Below are positions 36,458-45,192 of a DNA stretch of 64,000 nt, one piece after another (the first letter of the stretch is position 1; each line of letters opens with the position of its first letter). The notes below the pieces were generated by a model that searched no databases, was not told the origin of the DNA, and saw nothing but the letters and a program-made list of their open reading frames with translations. The DNA lies in the NCBI GenBank assembly GCA_024707145.1, contig JANQAI010000005.1, positions 620,001 to 684,000 on the forward strand. Direction: 5' to 3'. This stretch comes from Magnetospirillum sp. (GTDB taxonomy: Bacteria > Pseudomonadota > Alphaproteobacteria > Rhodospirillales > Magnetospirillaceae). Position numbers and translations under genes: made by a program.

Positions 36458-37979
36458 TCAATTCTTCGCCTTTCTCAAGGCCGCCTCCACCGCGTCGCAC
36501 ACGGTGGTCAGCACCTTGACGCGGGCGAAGGGCTTGTCGTTGGCCTCGACCAGGGTCCAGGGGGCGCGGTGGGTCGAGGTGCGCTCGACCATCTCGTTGA
36601 CCGCGCTCTCGTAATCGCCCCATTTCTCGCGGTTGCGCCAGTCCTCGTCGGTCAGCTTCCACTGCTTGTAGGCGATCTGGTTGCGCTCCTCGAAGCGGGC
36701 CAGCTGTTCCTCGGGCGTGATGTGCAGCCAGAACTTGGCCAGCACGGTGCCGTGCTCGACCATCTGCTCCTCGAAATCGTTGATCTCGTTGTAGGCGCGC
36801 TGCCATTCCTCGTCGGTGGCGAAGCCCTCGACCCGCTCCACCAGCACGCGGCCGTACCATGAACGGTCGAAGATGGTGACGCGACCGGCACGCGACAGGT
36901 GGCGCCAGAACCGCCACAGGTAGTGCTGGGCGCGCTCCTCCTCGGTGGGGGCGGCGATGGGGATGACCTGGTAGTCGCGGGCGTTGAGGGCGTTGGTCAG
37001 GCGGCGGATGGTGCCGCCCTTGCCGGCGGCGTCCCAGCCCTCGAACACCAGCACGGTGGAGATGCCCTTGTCCTTGGCGTGGCGGTGCAGGCTGGGCCAG
37101 CCGGCCGCGCTGCTCCTGCAGGCGGCGGTTGTATTCCTCGCCCTCCAGCTTCTGGGTCATGTCCAGCGACGACAAAATGGACGGCTGCGCCGCCAGCACC
37201 GCCGGCCGGCCCACCTTTCCGCCCTTGGCCGGCTTCTTCATGGCGGCGGTCACCTTGGCCGCCACCGCGCGCGCTTCCAGGTGGCGCGGGATGGCGTCCT
37301 TGATGGTGTTCAGCACCACCGAGGTGCGGTAACGGGAATCGGCGCCCTCGACGATGTTCCACGGCGCGTGGCTCTTCGAGGTGTGCATGATCACACGCTC
37401 GGCGGCGGCGATGAACTTGTCGTAGAGTTTGGCGTGCTTCCAGTCGGGGTCGCTGACCTGCCAGGCGGTCAGCGGGTCCTCCTCCAGCTTCTTCAGCCGC
37501 TTCTTCTGCGCCTTCTCGGACAGGTGCATCCAGAATTTCAGAATCAGCGCGCCGTCGTCGGCCAGCGCGCGTTCGAAATGCACCACCTGCTCCAGGTACC
37601 CGTCCATCTCGGCGATGGAGATCTCGCCCAGGGCGCGGCTCAGGAAGGGGCGATGGTACCACGACGACAGGAACAGGCCGATCTTGCCCTTGGGCGGCAG
37701 GTCGCGCCAGTAGCGCCAGTAGCGCGGGCGTTCGTGCTCCTCGTCCGAGGGCGGGCCGTAGGCGCGGGTGACGATCCAGCGCGGGTCCATCCACTCGTTG
37801 AGCAGGTTGACCGTCTCGTTCTTGCCGGCGCCGTCCACCCCGGCGAAGATGATGATGACCGGGAAATCGGCGCCGCGCAGGCGCTGCTGCAGGTCCAGTA
37901 GTTCCAGGCGCAGCTGCGGCGCCATGGCGTCGAAATCCTCGCGGCTGACCTTGCGGCCCAGTTCGGCGGCCTCGAACAT
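36458..37979 (-). CDS. pap: polyphosphate:AMP phosphotransferase (two-domain PPK2), frameshifted in this sequence
   Basis: Repaired, this is about 506 residues with two PPK2 modules. The N-terminal one has the P-loop FAGVDGAGKNETVNLLNEWMD and the C-terminal one FEGWDAAGKGGTIRRLTNALNARDY, each followed by a WRYWRDLP or WRFWRHL block and lid arginines. Two-domain PPK2 enzymes phosphorylate AMP with polyphosphate to make ADP. One extra C at CAGGCTG 37088-37094 (CAGCCTG on the coding strand) splits the domains; correction gives GRLAQLHRHAKDKG. The start is ATG 37979. It is a monocistronic gene; a hairpin separates it from the small gene and ubiD upstream. Confidence 0.88.
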
Positions 37980-38011
37980 GACGCTTCCCCCTTGCCCTAT
38001 CCCGTCATGAC

Positions 38012-38049
38012 AGCAACCGGGAAACGCTAAGCCTTTCCCGCCGGTTGCT
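38012..38049 (-). terminator. hairpin terminator upstream of the PPK2 gene
   Basis: AGCAACCGG (38012-38020) pairs with CCGGTTGCT (38041-38049), with an inner GAAA/TTTC extension. It follows the stop of the small membrane-peptide gene on the minus strand, so it probably ends the ubiD-peptide transcript. Confidence 0.55.
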
Positions 38050-38143
38050 CAAGACGCGAACTGGTCAAGCAGGAACGCGAGGCTGGCGCAGACGGTCAGG
38101 CAAAGGGTGACGGCGAGGGCGAGCTTGCGGGGGTGTTGGCCAT
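38049..38143 (-). CDS. possible tiny membrane peptide, one-base deletion suspected
   Basis: ATG 38143 has GGAG 6 nt upstream. The frame opens as MANTP and, if one C is missing from the C5 run near 38130 (C6 expected), continues as RKLALAVTLCLTVCASLAFLLDQFAS before TGA: a 31-residue peptide with one membrane helix. Without the correction the frame gives a low-complexity Ser-Pro end. The position, 44 bp after ubiD and before a terminator, supports a real small gene in the ubiD transcript. Not in a recognised family. Confidence 0.42.
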
Positions 38144-38187
38144 GTCGACTCCGTGATCTGCCGCTCTCCCGCCAGCGGGAGAAGAAA

Positions 38188-39702
38188 CTATTTCCAAATC
38201 GGCTTGCCCGAGCCCGGCAACCCGTATTCCGCCCAGCGGTCGCTGACCTTGTCCACCACCGCCTGGTCCATGCGCAGCTTGACGCCCCATTCGCGATGGG
38301 TTTCCGGCGGCCATTTGTTGGTGGCGTCCAGGCCGATCTTGCCGCCCAGGCCGGAGTCCGGGCTGGCGAAATCCAGGTAGTCGATGGGGGTGCCTTCCAC
38401 CACGGTGATGTCGCGCGCCGGATCCATGCGGGTGCTGACCGCCCACATGACGTCCTTCCAGTCGCGGCAATCGATGTCGTCGTCCACCACGATGACGAAC
38501 TTGGTGTACATGAACTGCTTGAGGAAGCTCCAGACGCCGAACATCACCCGCTTGGCGTGGCCGGGATAGGCCTTCTTGATGCTGACCACGGCGATGCGGT
38601 AGCTGCACCCTTCCGGCGGCAGCCAGAAATCCGTGATCTCGGGGAATTGCTGGGCCAGCAGCGGGATGAACACCTCGTTCAGCGCCTCGCCCAGCACGCT
38701 GGGTTCGTCCGGCGGACGGCCGGTGAAGGTGGACAGGTAGATGGGATCGCGGCGCATGGTGATGGCCGAGACGCGGAAGACCGGGAAGTCCTCGACGTTG
38801 TTGTAATAGCCGGTATGGTCGCCGTAGGGGCCCTCGGGCCCGAACTCGTCCAGCATGACGTGGCCTTCCAGCACGATCTCGGCCTCGGCCGGCACCTTCA
38901 GCGGCACCGTCTTGCACTCCGTCAGTTCGACCTTGCGGCCGCGCAGCAGGCCGGCGAACTGGTACTCGCTCAGGGTCTCGGGGACGGGGGTGACGGCGGC
39001 GATGATGGTGCCGGGATCGGCGCCGATGACCACCGCCGCCGGCATGGGCTCGCGCCTGGCGCCGGCCCAGCGCTGGTAGTGCTGCGCGCCGCCGCGATGC
39101 TTGAGCCAGCGCATCAGCGTGGTGTTCCGGCCGGTCACCTGCATGCGGTAGATGCCCAGGTTGAAGGCGTCGCGCTTGTCGCCCTTGGCGTCGGGGCCTT
39201 GCGTCACCACCAGCGGCCAGGTGATCAGCGGCGCCGGCTCGCCCGGCCAGCAGCCCTGGATGGGCAGCATGGACAGGTCCACCTGGTCGCCGGTGTAGAC
39301 CACCTGCTGGCACGGCGCGCCGCCCACGGTCTTGGGTTTCATGGCCATGACCGTCTTGACCAGGGGCAGCATGTCCCACGCCTCGCGCAGGCCGCCCGGC
39401 GGCTCGGGCTGCTTCAGGAAGGCCAGGGTCTCGCCCACCTCGCGCAGCTGCGCCGGCTCGCGGTCCATGCCCCAGGCCACCCGCTCCACCGTGCCGAACA
39501 GGTTGACCAGCACCGGCATGGGGTATCGGGAGCCGTCGGGCCGCACCACGTTCTCGAACAGCACCGCCGGGCCCTGCTCGGCCAGCAGGCGGGTCTGGAT
39601 CTCGGTCATCTCCAGCGCGGGGGAGACCGGGGCGCTCACCCGCACAAGCCGTCCGGCGCTTTCCAACCTTTGGATGAAATCGCGAAGTGAGTCGTAGGGC
39701 AA
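38188..39702 (-). CDS. ubiD: UbiD family decarboxylase (ubiquinone biosynthesis)
   Basis: A 504-residue prenylated-FMN-dependent decarboxylase, likely 4-hydroxy-3-polyprenylbenzoate decarboxylase of ubiquinone synthesis. It matches UbiD along its length: [22 protein letters not shown] at the N-terminus, [24 protein letters not shown], the [11 protein letters not shown] catalytic block with conserved Glu residues, and [21 protein letters not shown]. Length is typical and the frame intact. The prenyl-FMN synthase UbiX is not in the window. An alternative is another UbiD aromatic decarboxylase, but the close match makes UbiD most likely. Confidence 0.92.
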   Translation of the reverse strand: MPYDSLRDFIQRLESAGRLVRVSAPVSPALEMTEIQTRLLAEQGPAVLFENVVRPDGSRYPMPVLVNLFGTVERVAWGMDREPAQLREVGETLAFLKQPEPPGGLREAWDMLPLVKTVMAMKPKTVGGAPCQQVVYTGDQVDLSMLPIQGCWPGEPAPLITWPLVVTQGPDAKGDKRDAFNLGIYRMQVTGRNTTLMRWLKHRGGAQHYQRWAGARREPMPAAVVIGADPGTIIAAVTPVPETLSEYQFAGLLRGRKVELTECKTVPLKVPAEAEIVLEGHVMLDEFGPEGPYGDHTGYYNNVEDFPVFRVSAITMRRDPIYLSTFTGRPPDEPSVLGEALNEVFIPLLAQQFPEITDFWLPPEGCSYRIAVVSIKKAYPGHAKRVMFGVWSFLKQFMYTKFVIVVDDDIDCRDWKDVMWAVSTRMDPARDITVVEGTPIDYLDFASPDSGLGGKIGLDATNKWPPETHREWGVKLRMDQAVVDKVSDRWAEYGLPGSGKPIWK

Positions 39703-39858
39703 GAATGGCCTCCCGCAAGTCGGCGCTCAGAAAAGCGCCAAGTCGTATCGGGCGTCAACCCTAGTGCTATCGTCAGCTTGGCCTGCTGTGCGTTTGGCTG
39801 TAGGCTTAGGACGTCCGAGGGGGGATGGAACGCCACTTTGGCGCAGGGAGCAAGGGAC

Positions 39859-41631
39859 ATGGCGGCGGCGACGCAGGAACAGCGCTATCGCACTCTGATC
39901 GAATTGGGCATCGCCCTATCGGCGGAGCGCAACCACGACCGGCTGATGGAGAAGATTCTCCTCGGCGCCAAGTCCATGACCAATGCCGATGGCGGCACCC
40001 TGTATCTGGTCACCGACAAGAAGGATGGTCTCAAGTTCGAGATCATGCTCAACGACACGCTGGACGTGGCCATGGGCGGCACCACCGGCAAGCCGATTCC
40101 GTTCCCGCCGCTCAAGCTGCACGACGACCAGGGCAATCCCAACCACAAGAACGTGGCATCGTACTGCGCGCTGTCGGGCACCACGGTGAACATCGCCGAC
40201 GCCTATGACGTGGACAAGTTCGACTTCACCGGCACCAAGACGTTCGACGCCAAGACCGGCTATCGTTCCAAGTCGTTCCTGACGGTGCCGCTGAAGAACT
40301 ACGAGAACGAGGTGATCGGCGTCCTGCAGCTGATCAACGCGCGCGACCGCAAGAACAACGTGGTCGCCTTCGGCCCCGACATCACCCCGCTGATCGAGGC
40401 GCTGTCGTCCCAGGCGGCGGTGGCGCTGGACAACGCTCGGCTGATCGAGGCCCAGAAACATCTGTTCAAGAGCTTCATCCAAGTCATCGCCGGCGCCATC
40501 GACGCCAAGAGCCCCTATACCGGGGGCCACTGCAATCGCGTCCCCTCCATCACCTTCATGCTGGCCAGGGCGGCGTGCGAGAGCACCGAGGGCCCGTTCA
40601 AGGACTTCATGCTCACCGACGACGAATGGTACGAGCTGGAGGTCGCCGCCGGCCTGCACGATTGCGGCAAGGTGACCACGCCGGAATACATCGTCGACAA
40701 GGCCACCAAGCTGGAGACCATCTACAACCGCATCCACGAGGTGCGCATGCGCTTCGAGGTGCTGAAGCGCGACGCGGTGGTGGACTACCTGCAGGGCGTG
40801 CTGGCCGGCGAGGAGCCGGAGGAGGCGCTGAAGGTCCGCATGGACGAGCGGCTGGCCCAACTGGACGACGACTTCGCCTTCATCGCCGAATGCAACGTGG
40901 GCGGCGAGTTCATGGCGCCCGAGCGCATCGAGCGCATGAAGCGGATCGCCGACACCACCTGGGTGCGCACCATCGACGACACCCTGGGCCTGTCCATCGA
41001 CGAAATGAAACGGCGCAAGGGCGGCGAACCCAAGCCGCCGGTGGAGGAGACGCTGCTGTCCGACAAGGACTGGCACATCGTTCCCCACGACGTCACCATC
41101 GACCTGGCGCAGTACGACGCCGAGGGCTTCGCCATGCGGCCCTGTGCCAACAAGTACAATCTGGGCGAGATCTACAACCTGTCCATCGGCCGTGGCACCC
41201 TGACGGCCGAGGACCGCTTCAAGATCAACGAGCACATCACCCAGACCATCCTGATGCTGAAGGCGCTGCCCTTCCCCAAGAACCTGTCGCGGGTGGCGGA
41301 ATGGGCCGGCGGCCATCACGAGAAGATGGACGGCACCGGCTATCCCAAGGGCCTGAAGCGCGACGACATGTCGGTGCCCGCCCGCATGATGGCCATCGCC
41401 GACATCTTCGAGGCGCTGACCGCCGCCGACCGTCCCTACAAGAAGCCCAAGACGCTGTCGGAATCGCTGAAGATCATGTCGTTCATGGTCAAGGACCAGC
41501 ACATCGATCCCGAATTATGGCAGCTGTTCCTGACCTCGGGCGTGTGGCAGACCTATGCCGAGCAATACCTGAAGCCCGAGCAGATCGACGCGGTGGATAT
41601 CGCCAACTACCTGCCCAAGCCGGCGGCGTGA
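39859..41631 (+). CDS. GAF-HD-GYP c-di-GMP phosphodiesterase
   Basis: A 590-residue cytoplasmic protein with an N-terminal GAF domain (about 10-195) and an extended HD-GYP domain. The metal and catalytic motifs are complete: His267-Asp268 in GLHDCGKVTTPEY, HH at 486-487, and DGTGYPKGL, so it should cleave c-di-GMP to pGpG or GMP. An insert of about 130 residues (340-470) lies between the HD motif and the HH motif, longer than in typical members. ATG 39859 has AAGGGA upstream. It stands alone, followed by the yqhA-like gene, 82 bp later. Confidence 0.9.
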   Translation: MAAATQEQRYRTLIELGIALSAERNHDRLMEKILLGAKSMTNADGGTLYLVTDKKDGLKFEIMLNDTLDVAMGGTTGKPIPFPPLKLHDDQGNPNHKNVASYCALSGTTVNIADAYDVDKFDFTGTKTFDAKTGYRSKSFLTVPLKNYENEVIGVLQLINARDRKNNVVAFGPDITPLIEALSSQAAVALDNARLIEAQKHLFKSFIQVIAGAIDAKSPYTGGHCNRVPSITFMLARAACESTEGPFKDFMLTDDEWYELEVAAGLHDCGKVTTPEYIVDKATKLETIYNRIHEVRMRFEVLKRDAVVDYLQGVLAGEEPEEALKVRMDERLAQLDDDFAFIAECNVGGEFMAPERIERMKRIADTTWVRTIDDTLGLSIDEMKRRKGGEPKPPVEETLLSDKDWHIVPHDVTIDLAQYDAEGFAMRPCANKYNLGEIYNLSIGRGTLTAEDRFKINEHITQTILMLKALPFPKNLSRVAEWAGGHHEKMDGTGYPKGLKRDDMSVPARMMAIADIFEALTAADRPYKKPKTLSESLKIMSFMVKDQHIDPELWQLFLTSGVWQTYAEQYLKPEQIDAVDIANYLPKPAA

Positions 41632-41712
41632 CGCAGGTGCATGGCCGCTGCGCGGTTGACAATCGCACCGCTTCGACTATTTCTGCGCCCCGGACAAAGG
41701 GGATGAATTTTC

Positions 41713-42213
41713 ATGCTTGAGCGCGTGATCGAACGGTTCCTTTTCTCGGGCCGCTGGTTGCTGGTGCCCCTGTATGTGGGGCTGACGTTGGTGCTGCTGT
41801 TCTTCACCGTCAAGTTCTTCCAGGAACTGGCGCACCTGCTGCCCGGCTTGGCCGACATGACGGAAAGCGATCTGATCCTGGTCGCGCTGTCCCTCGCCGA
41901 TCTGGCGCTGGTGGCCAACCTGCTGGTGATGGTGATCCTGTCGGGCTACGAGAACTTCGTCTCGCGCATCGACCACGCCAGCGGCGAGCTGTCGTGGCTG
42001 GGCAAGATGGATGCCGGCACGCTGAAGATCAAGGTGGCGGCCTCCATCGTCGCCATCTCGTCCATCCACCTGCTGAAGGCCTTCGTCAAGGTGCACGAAA
42101 TCCCCAACGACAAGCTGCTGTGGCTGGTGGTCATCCACCTGACCTTCGTGGTTTCGGCCCTGCTGCTGGCCGTGGTGGACAAGATCGCCTTCTCCACCCA
42201 TCGCGAGCATTGA
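41713..42213 (+). CDS. yqhA: YqhA (UPF0114) family membrane protein
   Basis: A 166-residue inner-membrane protein of the UPF0114/YqhA family with three or four helices. Family features are visible: the opening ERVIERFLFSGRWLLVPLYVGL, a helix LILVALSLADLALVANLLVMVILSGYENFVSRID, and IKVAASIVAISSIHLLKAFV. Function in E. coli is unknown. It is followed by a small membrane gene 12 bp later, so the two are likely co-transcribed. Confidence 0.9.
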   Translation: MLERVIERFLFSGRWLLVPLYVGLTLVLLFFTVKFFQELAHLLPGLADMTESDLILVALSLADLALVANLLVMVILSGYENFVSRIDHASGELSWLGKMDAGTLKIKVAASIVAISSIHLLKAFVKVHEIPNDKLLWLVVIHLTFVVSALLLAVVDKIAFSTHREH

Positions 42214-42224
42214 GCGGGCCGGCC

Positions 42225-42482
42225 ATGGAAGAGGTGAATTTCGTCTCGCTGCCGGTGGTGGTCGCCCTGGCCCTGGTGGGCGGGCCGCTGCTGCTGCGCC
42301 GGGCCGGCTATCCCGTCGGCAAGACGGTGTTCGGCACGCTGACCGGCCTGGTGGCCTTGCTGGGTCTGTGGGGTATCTTGTCCACCGTCCAGCGCAAGGC
42401 CGGCCTGGACATGGTACCACTGGGCTGGCTGGTGCCGGTGGCCGCCGTGGCGGCGGCTTGGCGCCTGCGCGGCCGGCTTTAG
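42225..42482 (+). CDS. small membrane protein downstream of yqhA
   Basis: An 85-residue protein with two or three hydrophobic helices (VSLPVVVALALVGGPLLLRR; FGTLTGLVALLGLWGILS; MVPLGWLVPVAAVAAAWRL). It begins 12 bp after yqhA and is probably co-transcribed. No family is recognised. The frame is intact with typical codon use. Confidence 0.65.
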   Translation: MEEVNFVSLPVVVALALVGGPLLLRRAGYPVGKTVFGTLTGLVALLGLWGILSTVQRKAGLDMVPLGWLVPVAAVAAAWRLRGRL

Positions 42483-42495
42483 CCGGCCGTCGCCT

Positions 42496-42605
42496 TTACC
42501 CCAGGATCATCCAGCCGGCGAGCAGGTGGCACAGGCCGGGGGCCAGGGCCACCAGGGTGTCCCGCAGCAGGTCGGGAAGGGTGTCGACGCGGCGGGTGGT
42601 CACCA
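42496..42605 (-). CDS. 36-residue membrane-associated peptide
   Basis: A short frame from ATG 42605 encodes a polar start (VTTRRVDTLPDLLRDT) and a hydrophobic stretch LVALAPGLCHLLAGWMILG. The ATG overlaps the 3' end of the Cys-rich gene (ATGGTGA), so it would be translationally coupled to it. It also lies close to, and convergent with, the small membrane gene on the plus strand. Whether it is expressed cannot be judged from sequence alone. Confidence 0.45.
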
Positions 42606-42788
42606 TGAGACGGCCTCCATTACACGGGCGAGGGGCGTTACTTCCGTGACGAAGTGAATGCATTTGCCCGGTTCGTTCTCGCATGACTCGATCAATGCGA
42701 GTGCATGACAACAACGCTCGAACCAGTAGCGACAATCGTGGCAGCGGTTCTGCGTGTCGTGCCGTCTGTCCAACTGCATGGTTGCCAT
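42600..42788 (-). CDS. small cysteine-rich protein
   Basis: A 62-residue protein with seven Cys clustered as CHDCRYWFERCCHALALIESC...GKC, plus several His, suggesting metal or iron-sulfur binding. ATG 42788 or the in-frame ATG 42779 could start it; neither has a strong ribosome site. It precedes and overlaps the 36-residue peptide gene. Upstream lies a spacer with an inverted repeat enclosing two direct repeats, a plausible operator. It is not a family I recognise. Confidence 0.55.
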   Translation of the reverse strand: MATMQLDRRHDTQNRCHDCRYWFERCCHALALIESCENEPGKCIHFVTEVTPLARVMEAVSW

Positions 42789-42855
42789 TTGTCCGACCCC
42801 GTCATTGTGTCGTGAGGCGAGAATTCTCCCTTTTGATTATGGGGTCAATGGCTGG

Positions 42856-42901
42856 CAGGGGGTGCCCGTTTACCACTTGTTTACCATTGTAACACCCCCT
42901 G
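42856..42901. promoter_or_regulatory. operator-like inverted repeat enclosing two GTTTACCA direct repeats
   Basis: CAGGGGGTG (42856-42864) and CACCCCCTG (42893-42901) are perfect complementary arms. Between them, GTTTACCA occurs at 42868-42875 and 42879-42886, exactly 11 bp apart, about one helical turn. The element lies 68-113 bp upstream of the Cys-rich gene on the minus strand, in an AT-richer gap. The 42789-43019 gap holds no convincing ORF. Confidence 0.5.
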
Positions 42902-43019
42902 GTGACGGCTCCTCGGGTGTCCGCCCGAGAGGGGGGAGGCTCAGACGGCGGGACGCCTGGAAGGTTGTCGGCGGATACAAAATGTCACCCGTGACACGAC
43001 TGAAGTATGGGGTAGGACA

Positions 43020-43850
43020 TCAGGGGGCGCCCAGCACCGCCAGCACCGTCTCGGGGTCCAGGCGGACGTCCAGCCAGGTGGTCCCCCAATGCAGGTGGGG
43101 GCCGGTGGCGCGGCCCGAGGCGCCCACCGTCCCGATGAGCTGCCCCCTGGTCACGTGGGCGCCTTCGGCCACGTCCAGCCGCGACAGATGGGCGTAGACG
43201 CTCTGCAGGCCCAGGCCGTGGTCGATCATCACCGTGGCGCCGGTGAAGAACAGGTCGGGATGGGCCAGGGTGACCACCCCGTCGGCCACGGCATGCACCG
43301 GCGCCCCGGTGGGGGCGGCGACATCGGTGCCGGAATGGGGCGCGCGGGCCTCGCCGTTCAGCACGCGCTGGCTGCCGAACACGCCCGAGACGGGGCCGTC
43401 GGCCGGGCTGGCCAGGCCGCCCAGGAACAGGGCGATGGGGCCGGTGATGGCGCGGCGGGCCGCCACCAGTTCGCTCTCGGCCTTGATGCGGGCCAGTTCG
43501 GCCGGATCGGGCGTGACCTTGGCCGGGGGCAGCCCGTCGATGCGCTGCACCTTCCACGCCCGCTTGGCGACGGTCAGGGCCTGGCGCTTGCCGTCCACCT
43601 CCAGCATCGCCTGGGCGGCGGCATCGCGGCCGAAGCCCAGCAGGAAGCGGCCTTCGGCATCCACCGGAACCGGCCGGCCGTCCAGGCTGACCGTGGCGCC
43701 GGGATGGGTGTGGCCCACGGCGATGCCGCCTTGTTCCAACCGGCCGGTCAGTTCGGCGGCCTCAGGACCGGCGCACAGGGCCATCGCCAGAACGCCCGTG
43801 CATAGGGCGATCCAGCGGTTTGCGCGCCGACAATGGGGTATTGACGTCAA
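43020..43850 (-). CDS. M23 family metallopeptidase (secreted)
   Basis: A 276-residue periplasmic protein: signal peptide (IALCTGVLAMALCAGPEAA), an N-terminal beta-rich region with TVSLDGRPVPVD, and a LytM/M23 domain at the C-terminus. The zinc ligands appear in PHSGTDVAAPTG (His-x3-Asp) and HLHWG, with QSVYAHLS between. It should cut peptidoglycan cross-links or act as an endopeptidase activator. The start is TTG 43850, one base after the heme A synthase stop, so the two are in one operon. An internal start would shorten the signal peptide. Confidence 0.88.
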   Translation of the reverse strand: MTSIPHCRRANRWIALCTGVLAMALCAGPEAAELTGRLEQGGIAVGHTHPGATVSLDGRPVPVDAEGRFLLGFGRDAAAQAMLEVDGKRQALTVAKRAWKVQRIDGLPPAKVTPDPAELARIKAESELVAARRAITGPIALFLGGLASPADGPVSGVFGSQRVLNGEARAPHSGTDVAAPTGAPVHAVADGVVTLAHPDLFFTGATVMIDHGLGLQSVYAHLSRLDVAEGAHVTRGQLIGTVGASGRATGPHLHWGTTWLDVRLDPETVLAVLGAP

Positions 43851-43851
43851 C

Positions 43852-44889
43852 TCATCCGCTCCGAACGCTGTGCAGCCCCCATGTTAGCAGAGCGAACAGC
43901 ACCACGGCGCCTATCTGATGCAGCGCCGCCAGCGGAACCGGCACCGCCAGCAGCAAGGTGGCGACGCCCATGGCCGCCTGCACCCAGGCCCAGGCGGCGG
44001 CCAGCAGCATGGCCCGGCGGGTGGCGCCGCCCAGGCGGGCCGTGCGGCTCCAGCCCGCCAGCAGGGTCAGGCAGGCCAGCAGGGTCAGGGCCAGCACGCG
44101 GTGCACGTACTGCACCGCCGACGGGTTTTCCAGCGCGTTCAGCCAGGGCGGCGACAGGCTCAGCCCGGCAGGCGGGAATAGGTGGCCGTCCATCAGCGGG
44201 AAGGTGTTGTGGATGCGGCCGGCATGCAGGCCGGCCACCAGCGCGCCCCAGGTGATGGCGGCCAGTGCCAGCGCCAGCATGGCCACCAGGGCGCGGCGGG
44301 CCTTGGCCGCGTCGGCGCCGCTGCGGGCGGGCAGGTGCGCCGCGTCCAGTGCCGCCCACAGCAGCAGGGCCAGGATCATCAGCGCCAGTACAAGGTGGGC
44401 GGCCAGGCGGAAATGGCTGACCTGGGGGCGGTCGGCCAGTCCGCTGGCCACCATGTACCAGCCCAGCGCCCCTTGCAGCGCGCCCAGGGCGAGCAGGCCG
44501 GCCAGCCGTCGGGCCAGCCGGCGGTCGATGGCGCGCCGCAGCACGAACAGGGCCAGGGGCAGGGCGAAGACCAGCCCGATCAGCCGGCCCCACAGGCGGT
44601 GGACGTATTCCAGCCAGAAGATGCCCTTGAAGCCGGCCAGGTCCATGCCGCTGTTCACCAGCCGGAATTCCGGCGATTGCCGATACAGGGCGAAGGCCTC
44701 GTGCCACTGGGCGTCGGTGATCGGCGGCAGCAGGTGGTGCGGGTTCCATTCCACCATGGAGAGCCCGGAGCCGGTCAGCCGGGTCAATCCGCCTAGCGCC
44801 ACCATCACCGCCACCATGGCGGCGGTGGCGCCCAGCCACCAGGTCAGCGCGGCGGAGGGAAGGGAGGATGCGGAAGAAGCATGGCGCAT
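43852..44889 (-). CDS. ctaA: heme A synthase (COX15/CtaA)
   Basis: A 345-residue polytopic membrane protein that oxidises heme O to heme A for aa3-type cytochrome oxidases. Family blocks are clear: GGLTRLTGSGLSMVEWNP, FKGIFWLEYVHRLWGRLIGL, SHFRLAAHLVLALM, GRIHNTFPLMDGHLFP and ENPSAVQYVHRVLALTLL, which hold the His heme ligands. Eight helices are expected. The ATG at 44889 follows GGGGGCC. It is followed directly by the M23 peptidase gene. No other cytochrome oxidase gene is in the window. Confidence 0.93.
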   Translation of the reverse strand: MRHASSASSLPSAALTWWLGATAAMVAVMVALGGLTRLTGSGLSMVEWNPHHLLPPITDAQWHEAFALYRQSPEFRLVNSGMDLAGFKGIFWLEYVHRLWGRLIGLVFALPLALFVLRRAIDRRLARRLAGLLALGALQGALGWYMVASGLADRPQVSHFRLAAHLVLALMILALLLWAALDAAHLPARSGADAAKARRALVAMLALALAAITWGALVAGLHAGRIHNTFPLMDGHLFPPAGLSLSPPWLNALENPSAVQYVHRVLALTLLACLTLLAGWSRTARLGGATRRAMLLAAAWAWVQAAMGVATLLLAVPVPLAALHQIGAVVLFALLTWGLHSVRSG

Positions 44890-45192
44890 GGGTCGGCCCC
44901 CTGTTCGCTGCTCATATGGGGAGGCGTCACGCAACGGGCCAGGGGGCCGAGGGGCATGGAGAGAGCGGGGCCGTCGCGGCCCTTCGCCCTGTGAGAGTGA
45001 GTATACCACGAACCGGGGATTGCGTCCCGTCCGGCGCGGGGCGCGCCTGGATTTCGCGGCCAAGCGGTGGTGGCGCCCACGGGCCGGGTTCCCAGCCGCC
45101 GGCCCCCGTGTTAGCGTGAAATCCGGGCGGCGATCCGCTTGCCGAAGCCCGTTTCCTATCCAATCTGGTCGGTAATGCACGGAGGGTTCCTG

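Noticed and set aside
954..37094. Programmed ribosomal frameshifting at GAGCCTG
   Set aside because: The site occurs in unrelated genes at unrelated positions, has no slippery heptamer or downstream stimulator in common, and no family is known to need a shift there.
38096..39718. 540-codon minus-strand ORF overlapping ubiD
   Set aside because: It is the out-of-frame shadow of ubiD; only its last codons coincide with the possible tiny membrane peptide discussed separately.
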